A stretch of 64,000 bases of DNA. Source: Dendrocalamus latiflorus (Eukaryota; Streptophyta; Magnoliopsida; Poales; Poaceae). The position numbers were made by a program, and so were the translations under genes. The notes below the pieces were generated by a model. It searched no databases and was not told the DNA's origin. It saw nothing but the letters and a program-made list of their open reading frames with translations. The DNA is taken from contig CM029654.1 in NCBI GenBank assembly GCA_017311315.1, forward strand, positions 27,260,778 through 27,324,777. Reading direction: 5' to 3'. Shown in pieces: positions 22,896 through 33,816 of the stretch (position 1 is its first letter; every line of letters starts with the position of its first letter).

Positions 22896-25800
22896 TGTAA
22901 CGCCCCTGTTTCCAAGGGCGCCAGGGCCCGGCATTCCGCAATTACCCAAGATTGGCCAGTTATGGAGCGTCGAGTAAGAGAATATCATCACAGAACATGC
23001 TTAAAATAGGACCAACTTATATTGCAACATATGATTTATCAACCCAGTTTTACTGCAGCGGGCGTGCAAGCCCAAAGTATAATACATTACACAAAAACCA
23101 CCAGGAAACCGGAGCACGGCTGAAACCTAAAACCAGGGATCCTCGTTGTAGAACGGCTCTTCTAGAGCTTCCTCGACTGGGAGACCTTCACTGGCTTCTT
23201 GACTCTCTGAAGGGGTTTTAGCAAGCCGTGAGCTAACCAGCTCAGCAAGTCACAAAGGAAAAACCCTAACTTAGCTAAATTGCACGGGTCAACAAAGGAT
23301 GGGAGTATACTTATTTTTATTAATTTCAGTGGATGCACTTTTAGTTGTAAACATTTTTAGAAACCCAAAAGCCTACGACTACTCCTTAAGATTAACGGGG
23401 GGGGGGGGGGTTCTGATAAAATTGATTAACCAACTAATCCATTTAAAACACCTGTGAAAGCACTCATGCCTCACAGCTGGAATCACTTAATAGACATAGC
23501 TCCATTAAACGGGAGCACGACGTATTCGAATACCTTTATGCTAACACTGCAAAGTTGCCCAACTTTACCCACAAGCATTCTTAACCCTCATGACTGAGTT
23601 AAGGAACCGGGTTGTTTCACTGCTCAATCCTTGTTATACACTCTACCCGATAGGATAGGACCCCGCACAACCTCGGGTATCCGTTGGCCATCATGGAACG
23701 CTAGGCCCGAGTTGTGGAGACCTATCTTGTCTAGTCTGGATCTGCCAATCCACACCAACTCCCAATGTAGGGTTTCACTCGAGTTGAGCAGCTACTAAAC
23801 CAGGGTTGACAAGTCAACACCTGTGGTTGAGCGGTTGCTATATCATTTGTTTGGCGTAAGGGTCTAGTCCTTACATTTTCACAGGGCGACCAACATTCGA
23901 CTCAGGGTAAAGTGGTGGGCGAAGACCGCCTCGTGGTGTCCCATAACACCTTTACCCTAACTCCCAATTTTCCAAATCTACCAGCCCGCGGCCACAACCT
24001 TAGTAGGGTGAAATTTTGCATGAAATGAATATATACTGTAGGATTTTATACCATATTTAGAGCGATTCTAGGGTTGTCAAAGGTTTGGCTACAAGTTAAC
24101 ATGGCATTTGTCGGTGGTAGGTATTATCTAAATATCATGCCATTCTAAACATTTTATTTTAAGCAATTAACATTTCACAAATAAAAATAATGCAAATACC
24201 ATAATTACGTAATTTAAATGGCATGGGATTCAACATGGTCAAGATTTTGCAACTTGCCTTGAAACTTGACGAGCTCGGCAACCTCGTAGACTGCACTTCC
24301 CTGATCTTGCCCTTGCACCAACACTTTCGAAAACTCCGAAGCTAGCACAAACACACAAAAATAACATAAGTCTGGCTTGAGCCTAATCAAGCGAGGAAAA
24401 ATAAATCTATGAAAAAGGAGTGAAATGCATAAAAAGTCAAATGAGGGATTTTTAAATTTTTCTAGGATGAATTTGGTGGATTGGAGGCCAAAAAATGGGT
24501 TTAGGGCATCAAAATGAACAAAATGGTGTAATTTGGGAATTTTTGGGATTTTCTGTGATTTTATTTGATTTTTTGGATTTTTGGAAATTGAAAAATCTCT
24601 GGAAAATCGGGTGAACAGTGATGGGCCAGCCCAGGCTACAGTGCGGCCCGGGCGGCGATTCAGTCGGCGCAGCCGAGTGGACCACGCTGCCTCGGCCCAG
24701 CGCGCGCGCCTACCCTTGCTAGATGTCCGACACGTGGCTGGAGCAGACGGTGGCGATGCGGCGTGGGCGGGCGGACATGATGAGGTGGGTTAAGTGAGAT
24801 CGGACGGCCGAGGAACGCAACGATCCAGCAGCCGAGGTTAGACAGCAATGAAAACGTGGACGGCTGAGATGTATCCACGTCGTCGTCGTCTACCTTCGGC
24901 TCGTCGCTCTCGCCGAAAGGTAGAGAACGACGGCGTGAGCGGAACGGCGCCGGCGGTGCCTTCCGGTGGAAACTGAGGGTGGCACGAGATGCCTTGGGAG
25001 GAGGGGAGTCCATTTCTGGGCTTTGGGAGGGATGGGAAGGTTCAACGGCGGCGAACGGCCGTGGAGAAGATGACGGCGATTTTCGGGCACCAGAGGCCAT
25101 CGACGGTGCTCTGGGAAGATCGGTGGCGTCTGGAGCATCTCTGGGGTGAGGGTGACTCGACGGTGGTGGTGGTTCGAGCTGAGAAGCTCTCTGGCGAGCT
25201 GGCCATGATGGCCCCCTTTCAGTCGACGGCGAACTTCGCCGCCAGGGCAGAGGAGAGATGCTCTCAGCCAACGGGGTCCACCATCGTGATCAGGAAGCAA
25301 AGGAGAGCAAATTAGTGAAAGGAATCAGACTTTAGTGAGGAAGAGAAGAAATGGGGCTCGGGAGATCACCGACTATGAGGGAGTTGATCGATGGTGATGC
25401 AGGCAGTGATACTTCAATCGGTTGCTTGTGGAGCTACTTGGAAGTGTGGTGGAGTGTCTGGATGGGCTGGCTCAGCTTAAGAAGGCATGGGGAGAGCTGG
25501 CGACGAGGAAGCAGGTTGAAGCTGACGGGAGGGAGTAATGGCGCGGCATGGGCGAGCTGCTGAGCGCATGGGGAAGCTGCGGGGGTGGGCGGGGAGTTGT
25601 GTCTGAGCGACAGGGCAGCGTCATCGTGAGTAAATGTGAGGGGTAGTGCGGGAGCAGGTGGCCGGCCGAAATGGACGATGGCGCATCGCGCGGAGGAGGG
25701 AGAAGGAGGGACCGACAGCCGGGCCATGGGTGACAGAGGGGGAAGACCGGGTCGGGCGCGGTTGAGGACGGCCGATGACGGCGAGCTGACAAGAAGCGCG

Positions 25801-26073
25801 GCACGGCGGAGCTCTGCACGCAGCGCGGGCGTGTGCGCGAGGAGAAGCCAAAAAATGAGGGGGCGCCAATGGGAGAGGAAGGAAAGTGCATTCTGCTGGG
25901 AATTTCCGAAAAGGGAAAGGGCTCAAAATTCACTGAAAAATTCAGGCAAATTCACAGAAAATTTAGAAATTTTTCTGGAGCACTTCAACGTCCTACAAAT
26001 CTGCCATCAAACATAACACAAAACATGATAGAATTACCTAAAATAGGCAGTGATCTGTTATTGCCAACTCACA
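22896..26073 (-). repeat. 5' LTR of the Gypsy-type element
   Basis: On the minus strand the LTR probably starts TGTGAGTTGG near 26073 and ends GGCGTTACA at 22896, about 3.2 kb. The end is sharp; the start is approximate because nearby sequence contains short direct repeats (ACTCAACC). A 14-base G run lies at 23397-23410. Open frames between 24560 and 26016 on both strands are GC-rich shadows without family resemblance. Confidence 0.6.
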
Positions 26074-26115
26074 ACTCAACCAAAATCCAATAACTCAACC
26101 AATCTAGTTAGGAAT

Positions 26116-27370
26116 TGTTAAGTGTATTAGAGATAGAATAGGAATTGTATTATTCCTTTCCTTATATGCCTCGCTATTCTTATCCGTATATGGCATATTC
26201 CCCTATAATATCCCCTTGTACTCCCTATATATATTGCCCATTGGGCTTCTTCAATATACACACAATATTCATAACATAGTATTAGAGCTTAGGTTGAAAC
26301 CCTAACCTCGATCTACTTCCGCTGTTGCTGCCCCCGGGAGGATCGATCTCCGCTTTCGGGGGCGGCTACCTCATTGGGCTGCGTCGACCCGCCGCCTCCT
26401 TGTCTCTGGCCACCGCCGACCCAAGGGTGGCCATCCTTGCCGACCGCCGCGCCCGCGCGTGCCAGCACCCACGCCGCCGCCGGCCGCCACTAACCGCTGC
26501 GTCTTGGTATCATTTGCAACCCGCCGACTCGAGGGGCTCGCGCGACGAAGGCTCGATGCTGCAGTCGACGCCCAGGACCATACCACTGCGTCTCCCTCCT
26601 CTGCTCGTGCCCGCGCCCGGCCGCCAACGCGCCGTCGCATCTGCCCGCGCCCGCCTTTGCACTGCGCCGTCGCCCGGATCTGGCCACCTCCAACGTCGCC
26701 AAGTCCAGATTCGGCTGCATCCAGGCCGGATCCGGTCGTCTTCGCCGCTGGCGAGCTCGAATCTAGCCCGTCTCCTACCCACGCCGGCCCTCTCCGCTGC
26801 CACCGCGCTGCGTTGGACCACCTACACCTCTGGCAGCCCGAAGCTCACGCCGACGCCTTCTCCCGGCAGTCGCCTTCGCTGGCAACTGGCGCCGCCTCTT
26901 CTCCGGATGCCTCTCCTAGATCCATCTGTTGCCAGATCTCGCTGCCGCTCAGCCCCAGGGAGCGTGGACGCCGGGCGCGAGGAGAAAGAGGGAGTTGAGC
27001 GCGATGATACGATGGAGCGTACGCAGCGTGGGGATGGATCGAGTGGGTGGGAGAGACGGATGATATGCTGCTACTAGTATCGCTAGTGTCTGTGTTCTTT
27101 TGAGTCAGTCTTCGAGTTATTTTTCTTTTGAGTCTTCCGTTGCATTCATTCAAGTCCGTATTTTTCTAATTTTTAGTTCGTCTAAGCCGCGTGAGTCCAC
27201 AAATTTATTGCCACTCATAGAAGTATAGGAATTTTCTTTTGTATGGCAGCCGCCGCCGCTCTACTCTCTGAGCCACAAGTAGTTCGTAGAGGTTGTTATG
27301 ATGCCGCCACTTCTCTAGCTACCGCCCCGAGTTCATAACAATACATTGATTGGTATCACAGCTTAAAAAT
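26116..27370 (+). mobile_element. Fragment of a second Copia element with its 5' LTR
   Basis: A 161-bp LTR at 26116-26276 starts TGTTAAGTG and ends CATAACA, and has TCCCTATATATATTG as a likely promoter. It is followed directly by TAGTATTAGAGCT, a decayed form of the TGGTATCAGAGC primer site. The next ~800 bp are Pro/Ala/Arg-coding GC-rich sequence where gag should start, but I find no gag core. Near 27350 TTGGTATCACAGCTT is another primer-site-like sequence, perhaps from a second remnant. No 3' LTR is seen. Confidence 0.55.
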
Positions 27371-27764
27371 CGATTCCAAAATTGCAAATTACCATCTTCT
27401 GGATTTTCATGGAAACATTCAAGCTAAGGATACAATTGCCCAATAGATTCAAGATTTCACAAATTACGCATCCAATGAAACTAGCACAGCGCATACGGAA
27501 AAGAAGCGAATAGGGGAAAAGGCATACGAGGGATTAGGGATTCTCAGCACCTTGGCCGCCTTTAGTAGTTAGGGGGTTTTATCTGTTAAAGTATAAGTAA
27601 ATTACTCGTCTTTTCTCACTAGTTTAAGCTTTTATGTGAATTGGCTGGTGCATGCAACTCAATATGGTATATGGCCTAGAGGTCTTAAGTTCAAGACTAG
27701 AATGACGCAAATAAAAAATAATAATTACAATTCACTCACTTCTATTCTACATCTTAAGTTTGAG
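27371..27764. repeat. LTR-like remnant flanking the CACTA element (left)
   Basis: From 27584 the sequence TGTTAAAGTATAAGTAAAT and the following ~80 bp resemble, in the same orientation, the sequence beginning TGTTGAAGTATAAGTGAAT at 38669, just beyond the other end of the CACTA element. Both look like LTR starts. The region upstream of 27584 shows nothing I recognise. Confidence 0.45.
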
Positions 27765-27780
27765 GACTACTACAGAAAAG

Positions 27781-27992
27781 GTCATCACAGACGGTTCGAA
27801 ATCGTCATCACAGACGGTTTTGTGAACTGTCTGTATTTATGGGTCAGTGATAATCGAAGGTCATCACAGACGGTTTTTGAACTCCAAACCGTCTGTGATT
27901 ATCAGCTATCACAAACGGTTTTTAACTCCAAACCGTCTGTGATTATCAGCTATCACAGACGATTTTTAACTCCAAACCGTCTGTGATATTCC
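27781..27992. repeat. CACTA subterminal repeat array (3' side)
   Basis: About eight copies of ATCACAGACGGTTT or its reverse complement AAACCGTCTGTGAT occur within ~210 bp, several paired as short inverted repeats. Confidence 0.85.
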
Positions 27993-28301
27993 CTTCAACC
28001 CCTAAATATATTTCTGTTTATTGGCTAGCCTCAGGAAATGCTAGCCATGCCCTCTGAAACAAGCAGATAATCACAGACATAAAACATATACAATTCACAC
28101 ATCTCATTTCATTTCAGATACATTTCACATCTCAATTCATTTCACAGACATAAAACATCCAATTGACAACGCACTTCATTTCACAAACATAAAGCATCCA
28201 TTTCGCAAATCAATTCATTGAATTGAAATAAAATATCCATTAACAAATACACAATTGTAAAAGATCTACACTATATTTGCACTTAGAATTACAATAAAAA
28301 A

Positions 28302-31256
28302 TCATTCTGGGCAGTGGAACTCTCCATCTGATCTTACGACTTTTGTCCACAAAAACCAAATGAGCTCTCCTCGAATTTTTGCAAAATCCGGCTGTTTCAA
28401 TGCAGATGTAGAGATGGACGCAGCCTGTCGATAGGAATATGAACGCGCGCATATATAAAACTTGACATGTATGAAATAAATGTGGGAAGATTGACAAACC
28501 TTAGAATTAGTGATCTTGGTGGAATCGAGGAGTAGTCTCATATGGTGGCACACGTAGTATCCACACGTGTTGCCCGGCTGCTGCTGGTGGCACTGCAAAA
28601 AATATAATGTGTTAAATCAAGTGGCATTACTACTATGTGTTGTATATGATTAATTAATGTGTAGCTAGCGAATACCCGAAACTTGCGATCATGTTTCAAG
28701 GCCTTGGCCCCTGTCGTCGAGTCACGTGTTTGTTGAACGTATGTGGCGAACGACCTTCGTTATTCGAAAAAGTTAGATTAGTTATTCGGAAGGAAAGAAA
28801 GAGTACAATGTACAATGTACGTACCTATCGAGTATTTGGGCGATAGCTGTGTACTTGGATTTGTTCTTACTTAGAGAATCAAGGTATATAGCCTTGTTCC
28901 ATTTTGGTATAATTACAATTAAAATCCAATGGAATTGCTCATTGTATGGCATAAGAACAAATTCCTTATCTTGGTGAGCCAGTAGTGCTTTTGTAATATA
29001 GTCCTCGACGAAGGATACATCCTCGATGATGGTATCAATGGCGACCAACGTGGGTCCAGGAAACCAATTCGTGATTTCGATGATCTAGCTTCGGTCAGCA
29101 TGAATCTATATATAACACAGGAAAGCAACAAATTGTGACATATATCGGTATTACGTGAACAGAGACTGTGATTCTACAGACTTACAGCGTCCAGCATCGA
29201 ACGAGTAAGGCGTCGAGAGCGTTGAGCGTGAAAAGTTCAAATATATCGTCAAAGGTCACCGCGAAGACACAGTCCTGAGCTTCGTGCAAGAAATGTTCCA
29301 GCTTGAATTTGACAGTGATACCTGAGCGTCGTTCTGCCTCTGGCTTATTGGACTGTTCCATATACCAAAGGTGGAATATTTGGCAACCAAGTCCTAGTTT
29401 TTGGAGCTCTTCCTGGACTACCATCGGCTCAGCTAGCACGAATTTGCGGGCCAATGCCATGGACGGGATATCGTCATCATCCTTCGTCTTTGATTTGCCC
29501 TGGCCACTGCCTCGATTGTCGATCGACTTTATGCTAGTCGACTGTAATGGTATAGACGGTGCAAGTTGCTCTGGCGAGAATAGCACCCGTGGAGATAGCA
29601 CCGGTGCAGGTAGCTGTGGTTCGCACTGCCCGTGTGGAGATGGCACCAATGCAAGTTGCTGTGGTTCGCACTGCACTTCTGGTCCTGCCACCGGTGAAGA
29701 AGCCTCCAGGGAGATTTCGGTTTTGGGCCATTGGATGAATGTTCCAATGGCCTGTCCTAGATTCACGATCTCGTCGTTGGGGGCTTTGGTAGCGGGACCA
29801 CCTCAAAATTGGCATACACACCATCCACATTAACTTTTGCGAAGCCTGGCGCTAAAGCTTGACCGTGTACCATGGCCCCGATACCAGACGAATATGCCTG
29901 GTCCCAAGCAGCGTACAAGGGAATGGAGCCATATCTCACTTGGAGCCTGCACGTCGTAGGCTCCTACATAACGATACAAAATTAGCTACTCGAATAGGCC
30001 TACCAATGGAGCAAGCATTCGAGAGGTAATAATTATTACCAAGATGTCGTCCACAGGAAATTTGGACTGGGTTTGCGTCGGATTGGACGCGCAGCTACTC
30101 GGACGGTTGTGCGGGCTAGCTAGCACAGGAGCGGCGGTGGCGGCCTGCTGACTTTCTGTCTATTTCCGCACCTCATCTCTGATTACATCAGCCATCTGAG
30201 CTAATAGCTCCTCTCTAAGAGATTCCTTGATCTCTTCTCGTAGCTGTGCGTCAGCTCGGCTTTGTTTCTCTTCCTGCGCCGATACATGTCGGAGTCATCT
30301 TGGAAACCATGTTTTCAAGGAACGTAAAGCCCAAGGCCTCTCGTACGGCCCGGGTGCTCCTTGTTTCCCAGGGCCACGGAGAGCATATCATTCTCCCTTG
30401 TTCCCTGGAATGATCCCAGGGTAGATTGAAAACTCAGCTCTTCCTGCAAGAGCACGACATGTCATTTCAATTCGTACGAAGTTGTGGAGTAATTACAAGC
30501 TACGTAGTTCGATCGATATCTTACCAGGCGCTCGGTCACTTGCTGGTCTGCAGGGTTTCGAAAGGTGACGTCCCCTGATGTCATTGTAGATGACCTTGCT
30601 CTAATCCAATTTCGAGCGCGGTCATCCTGGATATTGGAAAACGGCGGAGCGATGTCCTGTGCAGCTGCCAGCTCATCCTCCTTACTCCACTGCGAGATTT
30701 TACCCGCATTCCCAGCTGTGCCAAGTCTGTGAGGGTGTGTATTTTTTGCCTAGAGGGCCTTGTGCGCCACACTTGTACTTTTGAAATCTTCGGTCGTTTT
30801 CATCGCCTTGAACTCTTCCCATTGTGGTTCCAGGAATGGGTATTTATGAACAGGTGTTTCGTCCGTCTCCACGTATTTCCTGACAAGCGTGCTCTTGAAG
30901 TTCTTCCATGCTTTGCACGCCGCTTTGTAGGTTTGTTGTTGCACAGCGTCCAGGTGTTCTTCTGGGAACTCGAACGATGCCAAAATTTCGGTCCACAGCT
31001 CACGTTTCCGAGTGTCAGGCACATTCTTCCACGAATTGTATGTGATCTCAATTCGTTCTCGTGCAACTACTCCGACCATGGTTCGGAATGCGTTTACTGC
31101 TTTTTGAGGAAGGATAGGGACCCCAGATGCATTCACCGTTGTGATGATCTGTCGGCCCTCAGGCTTCTTTGATAGCCCTCTTCCTTGGCGTCTTGATGTT
31201 GGAGCGGACGCCTCCGGCGATGATGTTGAAGAATGCGCGGGTGACATGTTGCTCAT
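28302..31256 (-). pseudogene. CACTA ORF2: plant En/Spm-type protein with C48 Ulp1-like protease
   Basis: Exons can be followed on the minus strand. 31256-30525 starts MSNMSPAHSSTSSPE, has an in-frame TAG after SVAHKAL, then THPHRLGTAGNAGKISQWSK and ARNWIRARSS, typical of the plant Transposase_24 family, and ends at a GT donor. A second block, 30444-30043, is coiled-coil-like with stops. A third, from about 29965 to 29182, includes MALARKFVLAEP. The protease follows: NEQFHWILIVIIPKWNKAIY (His) with LDSL (Asp), then QQQPGNTCGYYVCHHMRLLL (Gln, Cys) and an end at GEFHCPE. The His-Asp-Gln-Cys set is retained although the gene is broken. Such proteases cleave SUMO-like conjugates in other contexts; the role in CACTA elements is unclear. 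Confidence 0.75.
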
Positions 31257-31430
31257 TTTGTGGGTCTATTAAGATAAGATGAGAAAGTAATCATATTGAA
31301 TTGCAAGACAAGAGAGGAGTAGAGGGGAGGGGGAGAAGGGAGGGGGTGATATGGACATAGAGAGGGGGTGATGTGCCTATCTTACCAATGTATTCAAGTC
31401 AATTTTATTACAAAAGTGCAAAAAAAAGAC

Positions 31431-31691
31431 ATTCCAGATTCTTCGGTGAGCAGCCGACATAGCCGACTTCTTCGGTGAGCGACTATCCATCTGCTTCTTC
31501 CCACTCCTTTTCTTCATCTCTGGTCTCCGGATCACGTATGCCAGTAGCGATGATTCATCTAACTGAATCATCGCTACTGGCGTACGTGATCCAGAGATCA
31601 GAGATGAAGAGAAGGAGTGGGAAGAAGCAGATGGATAGTCGCTCACCGAAGAAGTCGGCTATATCGGCTGCTCACCGAAGAATCTGGGAAT
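31431..31691. repeat. Long inverted repeat A (127-nt arms, 6-nt loop)
   Basis: The left arm 31431-31557 is complementary to the right arm 31564-31691, separated by TCTAAC. I count one single-base gap and five differences, all transitions, so about 95% pairing; three of the five would be G-U wobbles in a plus-strand transcript. It sits in the spacer after the TNP2 gene and just upstream of ORF2. Both strands can be translated as MSDYPSASSHSF..., a consequence of the palindrome rather than evidence for a gene. Confidence 0.92.
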
Positions 31692-31837
31692 TTCTTTTTT
31701 TTTGAAGTTCTGTACTAAAATTTCCTTGAATTTTGTAATACTATTACTACAAGGTCTCTAAACAAAGTGCCTATCCTAGCACCTACTTTAGTTGCTAATA
31801 CTATAAACCAAATAGCAAAATCCCTAAACAAAGGTCT

Positions 31838-31909
31838 ATGAAGCAAATGACACAAACTAGTGTATCCGGTTCATTGAACGGGAACACTATAGTATGTCAC
31901 TTGCTTCAT
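31838..31909. repeat. Short inverted repeat B (72 nt, precursor-sized hairpin)
   Basis: ATGAAGCAAATGACAC pairs with the reverse complement of the 3' side, which begins ATGAAGCAAGTGACAT. The arms are ~26 nt, and the loop contains a second palindrome (GTTCATTGAAC). The size is like a plant miRNA precursor core, but no known mature sequence is recognised. Confidence 0.75.
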
Positions 31910-31937
31910 TTGCTGTTTTTTGTCTAGATACATGGAG

Positions 31938-32241
31938 CATTTGGGTGGAAAGATCAACTGTTTCGTCAGGCGCATGACTGCCAATTCGAAGCATAGCATA
32001 GCATCCGAGGCACATCCGAGGCCTGCTGCTGTGTCTTGAGGAATGCCAAGAGCTGGTATTCAGATGGGTTATGAGAATAAGATTCATAATTTATAGTTTG
32101 AGGAATGCCACATATGAAGACCAGCTCTTGGCATTCTTCAAGACACAGCTGCAGGCCTCGGATATGCCTCGGATGCTATGCTATGCTTCAAATTGGCAGT
32201 CATGAGCCTGACGACACAATGTATTTCTTTCCACCCAAATG
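31938..32241. repeat. Long inverted repeat C (~120-nt arms, 62-nt spacer)
   Basis: The left arm 31938-32057 (starting CATTTGGGTGGAAAG) pairs with the right arm 32120-32241 (ending CTTTCCACCCAAATG). Pairing runs through blocks such as GCATAGCATAGCATCCGAGG and is broken by a few mismatches and small gaps. With A and B this makes three hairpins in about 810 bp. Confidence 0.88.
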
Positions 32242-32549
32242 GTCAATGTATCTTTTGCAATAATCGCAAGATTTCTTTATCCGGATACACTAGAATGTGT
32301 TACTTGCTTCATGCCCTTTGATCATATACTCTTCCTTGATTGGTTAATTTGTGCTCTCAAATTGTAGGGTTGCACATGATAAGATGAGGAAGCAAGAAAA
32401 GTGATACATGATGCTCAATGTTAGGAAGAGAGGAGAGGAGTAGAGGGAAGGGGGAGAAGGGAGGGGGTGATGTGGACAGAGAGGGGTTATGTGCCTATAC
32501 TATATACTATATACTATATACTAACACAACAAACAATGTAATATGTACC

Positions 32550-32935
32550 AATGTAAACTAAGCAACTGCAGTAAACAATGTGCCAATGTAGTATGTACCA
32601 AATAGCAAACTAATTAAGCAACTGCAGTAAACAATGTACCAATGTAATATGTACCAAATAGCAAACTAATTAAGCTACTGCAGTAAACAATGTACCAATG
32701 TAATATGTACCAAGCATCAAGCATCAACCCTAAACACTAACAGTAAGCATGAAGCATCAACCCTAAATATGTACTAAGCAACTAACCATAACAGTATGAA
32801 GCATCAAGCATCAACCCTAAACACTAACAGTAAGCATGAAGCATCAACCCTAAATATGTCCTAAGCAACTAACCATAACAGTATGAAGCATCAAGCATCA
32901 ACCATAAACACTAACAGTAAGCATGAAGCTCGGGG
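32550..32935. repeat. Tandem repeats of ~57 bp and ~87 bp
   Basis: About two and a half copies of a 57-bp unit (CTGCAGTAAACAATGT...) are followed by about two and a half copies of an 87-bp unit (AGCATCAACCCTAAACACT...AAGCAACTAACCATAACAGT). No coding capacity. Confidence 0.75.
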
Positions 32936-32939
32936 AGGG

Positions 32940-33320
32940 ATTTGATGACCTTAGGGTTTTGGTGACCTTAGGGACGCAGGAGGAGGAGGCGGCGGCGACG
33001 GAGGAGGAGGCGGCGACGACGACGGAGGAGGAGGAGGCGACGACGACGGAGGAGGAGGAGGCGACGGGCTCGGGGAGGCGGCGACGGAGGAGGAGGAGGC
33101 TGCGGCGACGTCTTCGTCCGGGGAGGCGGCGGCGACGGAGGAGGAGGAGGAGGCGACGGGCTCGGGGAGGCGGCGACGGAGGAGGAGGAGGCGACGGGCT
33201 CGGGGAGGCGGCGACGGAGGAGGAGGAGGCTGCGGCGACGTCTTCGTCCGGGGAGGCGGCCGGCAAGGGCTGGGGGAGGCAGCCGGCGAGGGCTCGGGGA
33301 GGCGGCGGCGACGATGGGCT
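32940..33320. repeat. GC-rich minisatellite (GGAGGAGG / GGCGACGG type)
   Basis: Variable units combine GAGGAGGAGGAGGCGACG with GGCTCGGGGAGGCGG. Long Pro/Ser/Arg-rich open frames arise on both strands from the repeat composition and are not supported as genes. Confidence 0.75.
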
Positions 33321-33390
33321 CGGGATTTAGATCTAATCGAATAACTGCAGCGCACACGGAAAACCCTAGCGAGAGGGTATATGTAGGGAG

Positions 33391-33476
33391 ATTATCACAG
33401 ACGGTTCTAAACTTAGAACAGTCTGTGATATGTTATCACAGACGGTTCTAAGTTTAGAACCGTCTGTGATAAGTCT
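33391..33476. repeat. Internal pair of CACTA terminal motifs (3' of TNP2)
   Basis: ATCACAGACGGTTCTAA and its complement TTAGAACCGTCTGTGAT occur as two back-to-back inverted pairs, 4-5 kb from either end of the element, next to the 3' side of the TNP2 gene. Confidence 0.85.
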
Positions 33477-33589
33477 TTGCCGGCTGTTGCAATTAAGACA
33501 ACACCAATAACTACACAGCTGCATTCATATCAACCACCAAACAGCTGCATTCATATACAACACCAACCAGCTGCATTCACACAGTGTAT

Positions 33590-33815
33590 TTCTTGATACA
33601 TTTTGTCATTCTCAAATACATCACACATATACATCACATATACATAAATGCCAATACATTTTGTCATTCTCAAATACATCACACATATACATTTTCACAT
33701 ATACATCTCAAAATTGACTACATCACACATTTTCACATATACATCTCAAAATTGACTACATCACACATTTTCACATATACATCTCAAAATTGTCACACAT
33801 TTTCACATATACATT
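33590..33815. repeat. AT-rich tandem repeats
   Basis: The phrases CATTTTGTCATTCTCAAATA (twice) and a ~38-bp unit CACATATACATCTCAAAATT (two and a half copies) repeat just after the transposase 3' end. Confidence 0.7.
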
Positions 33816-33816
33816 C

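Larger units (their letters stand above)
20280..26073 (-). mobile_element. Truncated Gypsy-type LTR retrotransposon with a ~3.2-kb LTR
   Basis: Read on the minus strand: a long LTR (about 26073 to 22896, ending GGGGCGTTACA), five bases, TGGTATC at the primer-site position, a ~180-nt leader, then the start of an ORF at 22694. The element stops near 20280 without protease, RT or a 3' LTR. The long LTR with a GGxGTTACA end resembles grass Tekay/Retand-type elements, but without RT the lineage is an inference. A solo LTR of another family is nested inside it, so this element is the older of the two. Confidence 0.65.

Noticed and set aside
26325..27077. A 250-codon plus-strand frame after the Copia LTR fragment.
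   Set aside because: It lacks any gag core, overlaps equally long frames in other phases and is Pro/Ala/Arg-rich by composition.
27660..27710. GAGGTCTTAAGTTCAAGAC looks like a tRNA B-box region.
   Set aside because: No A box, anticodon stem or cloverleaf could be formed around it; it is better explained as LTR remnant.
31431..31691. Open frames beginning MSDYPSASS on both strands of hairpin A.
   Set aside because: They mirror each other because the sequence is an inverted repeat; neither has family resemblance.
31938..32241. TTGGCATTCT in the right arm of hairpin C looks like the start of miR394.
   Set aside because: Only the first ten bases agree; the rest of the arm differs, and the host miR394 hairpin is much shorter. 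No claim of a miR394 gene is made.
32898..33357. Pro/Ser/Arg-rich open frames in several frames.
   Set aside because: They arise from the GC-rich minisatellite; no single frame is favoured.
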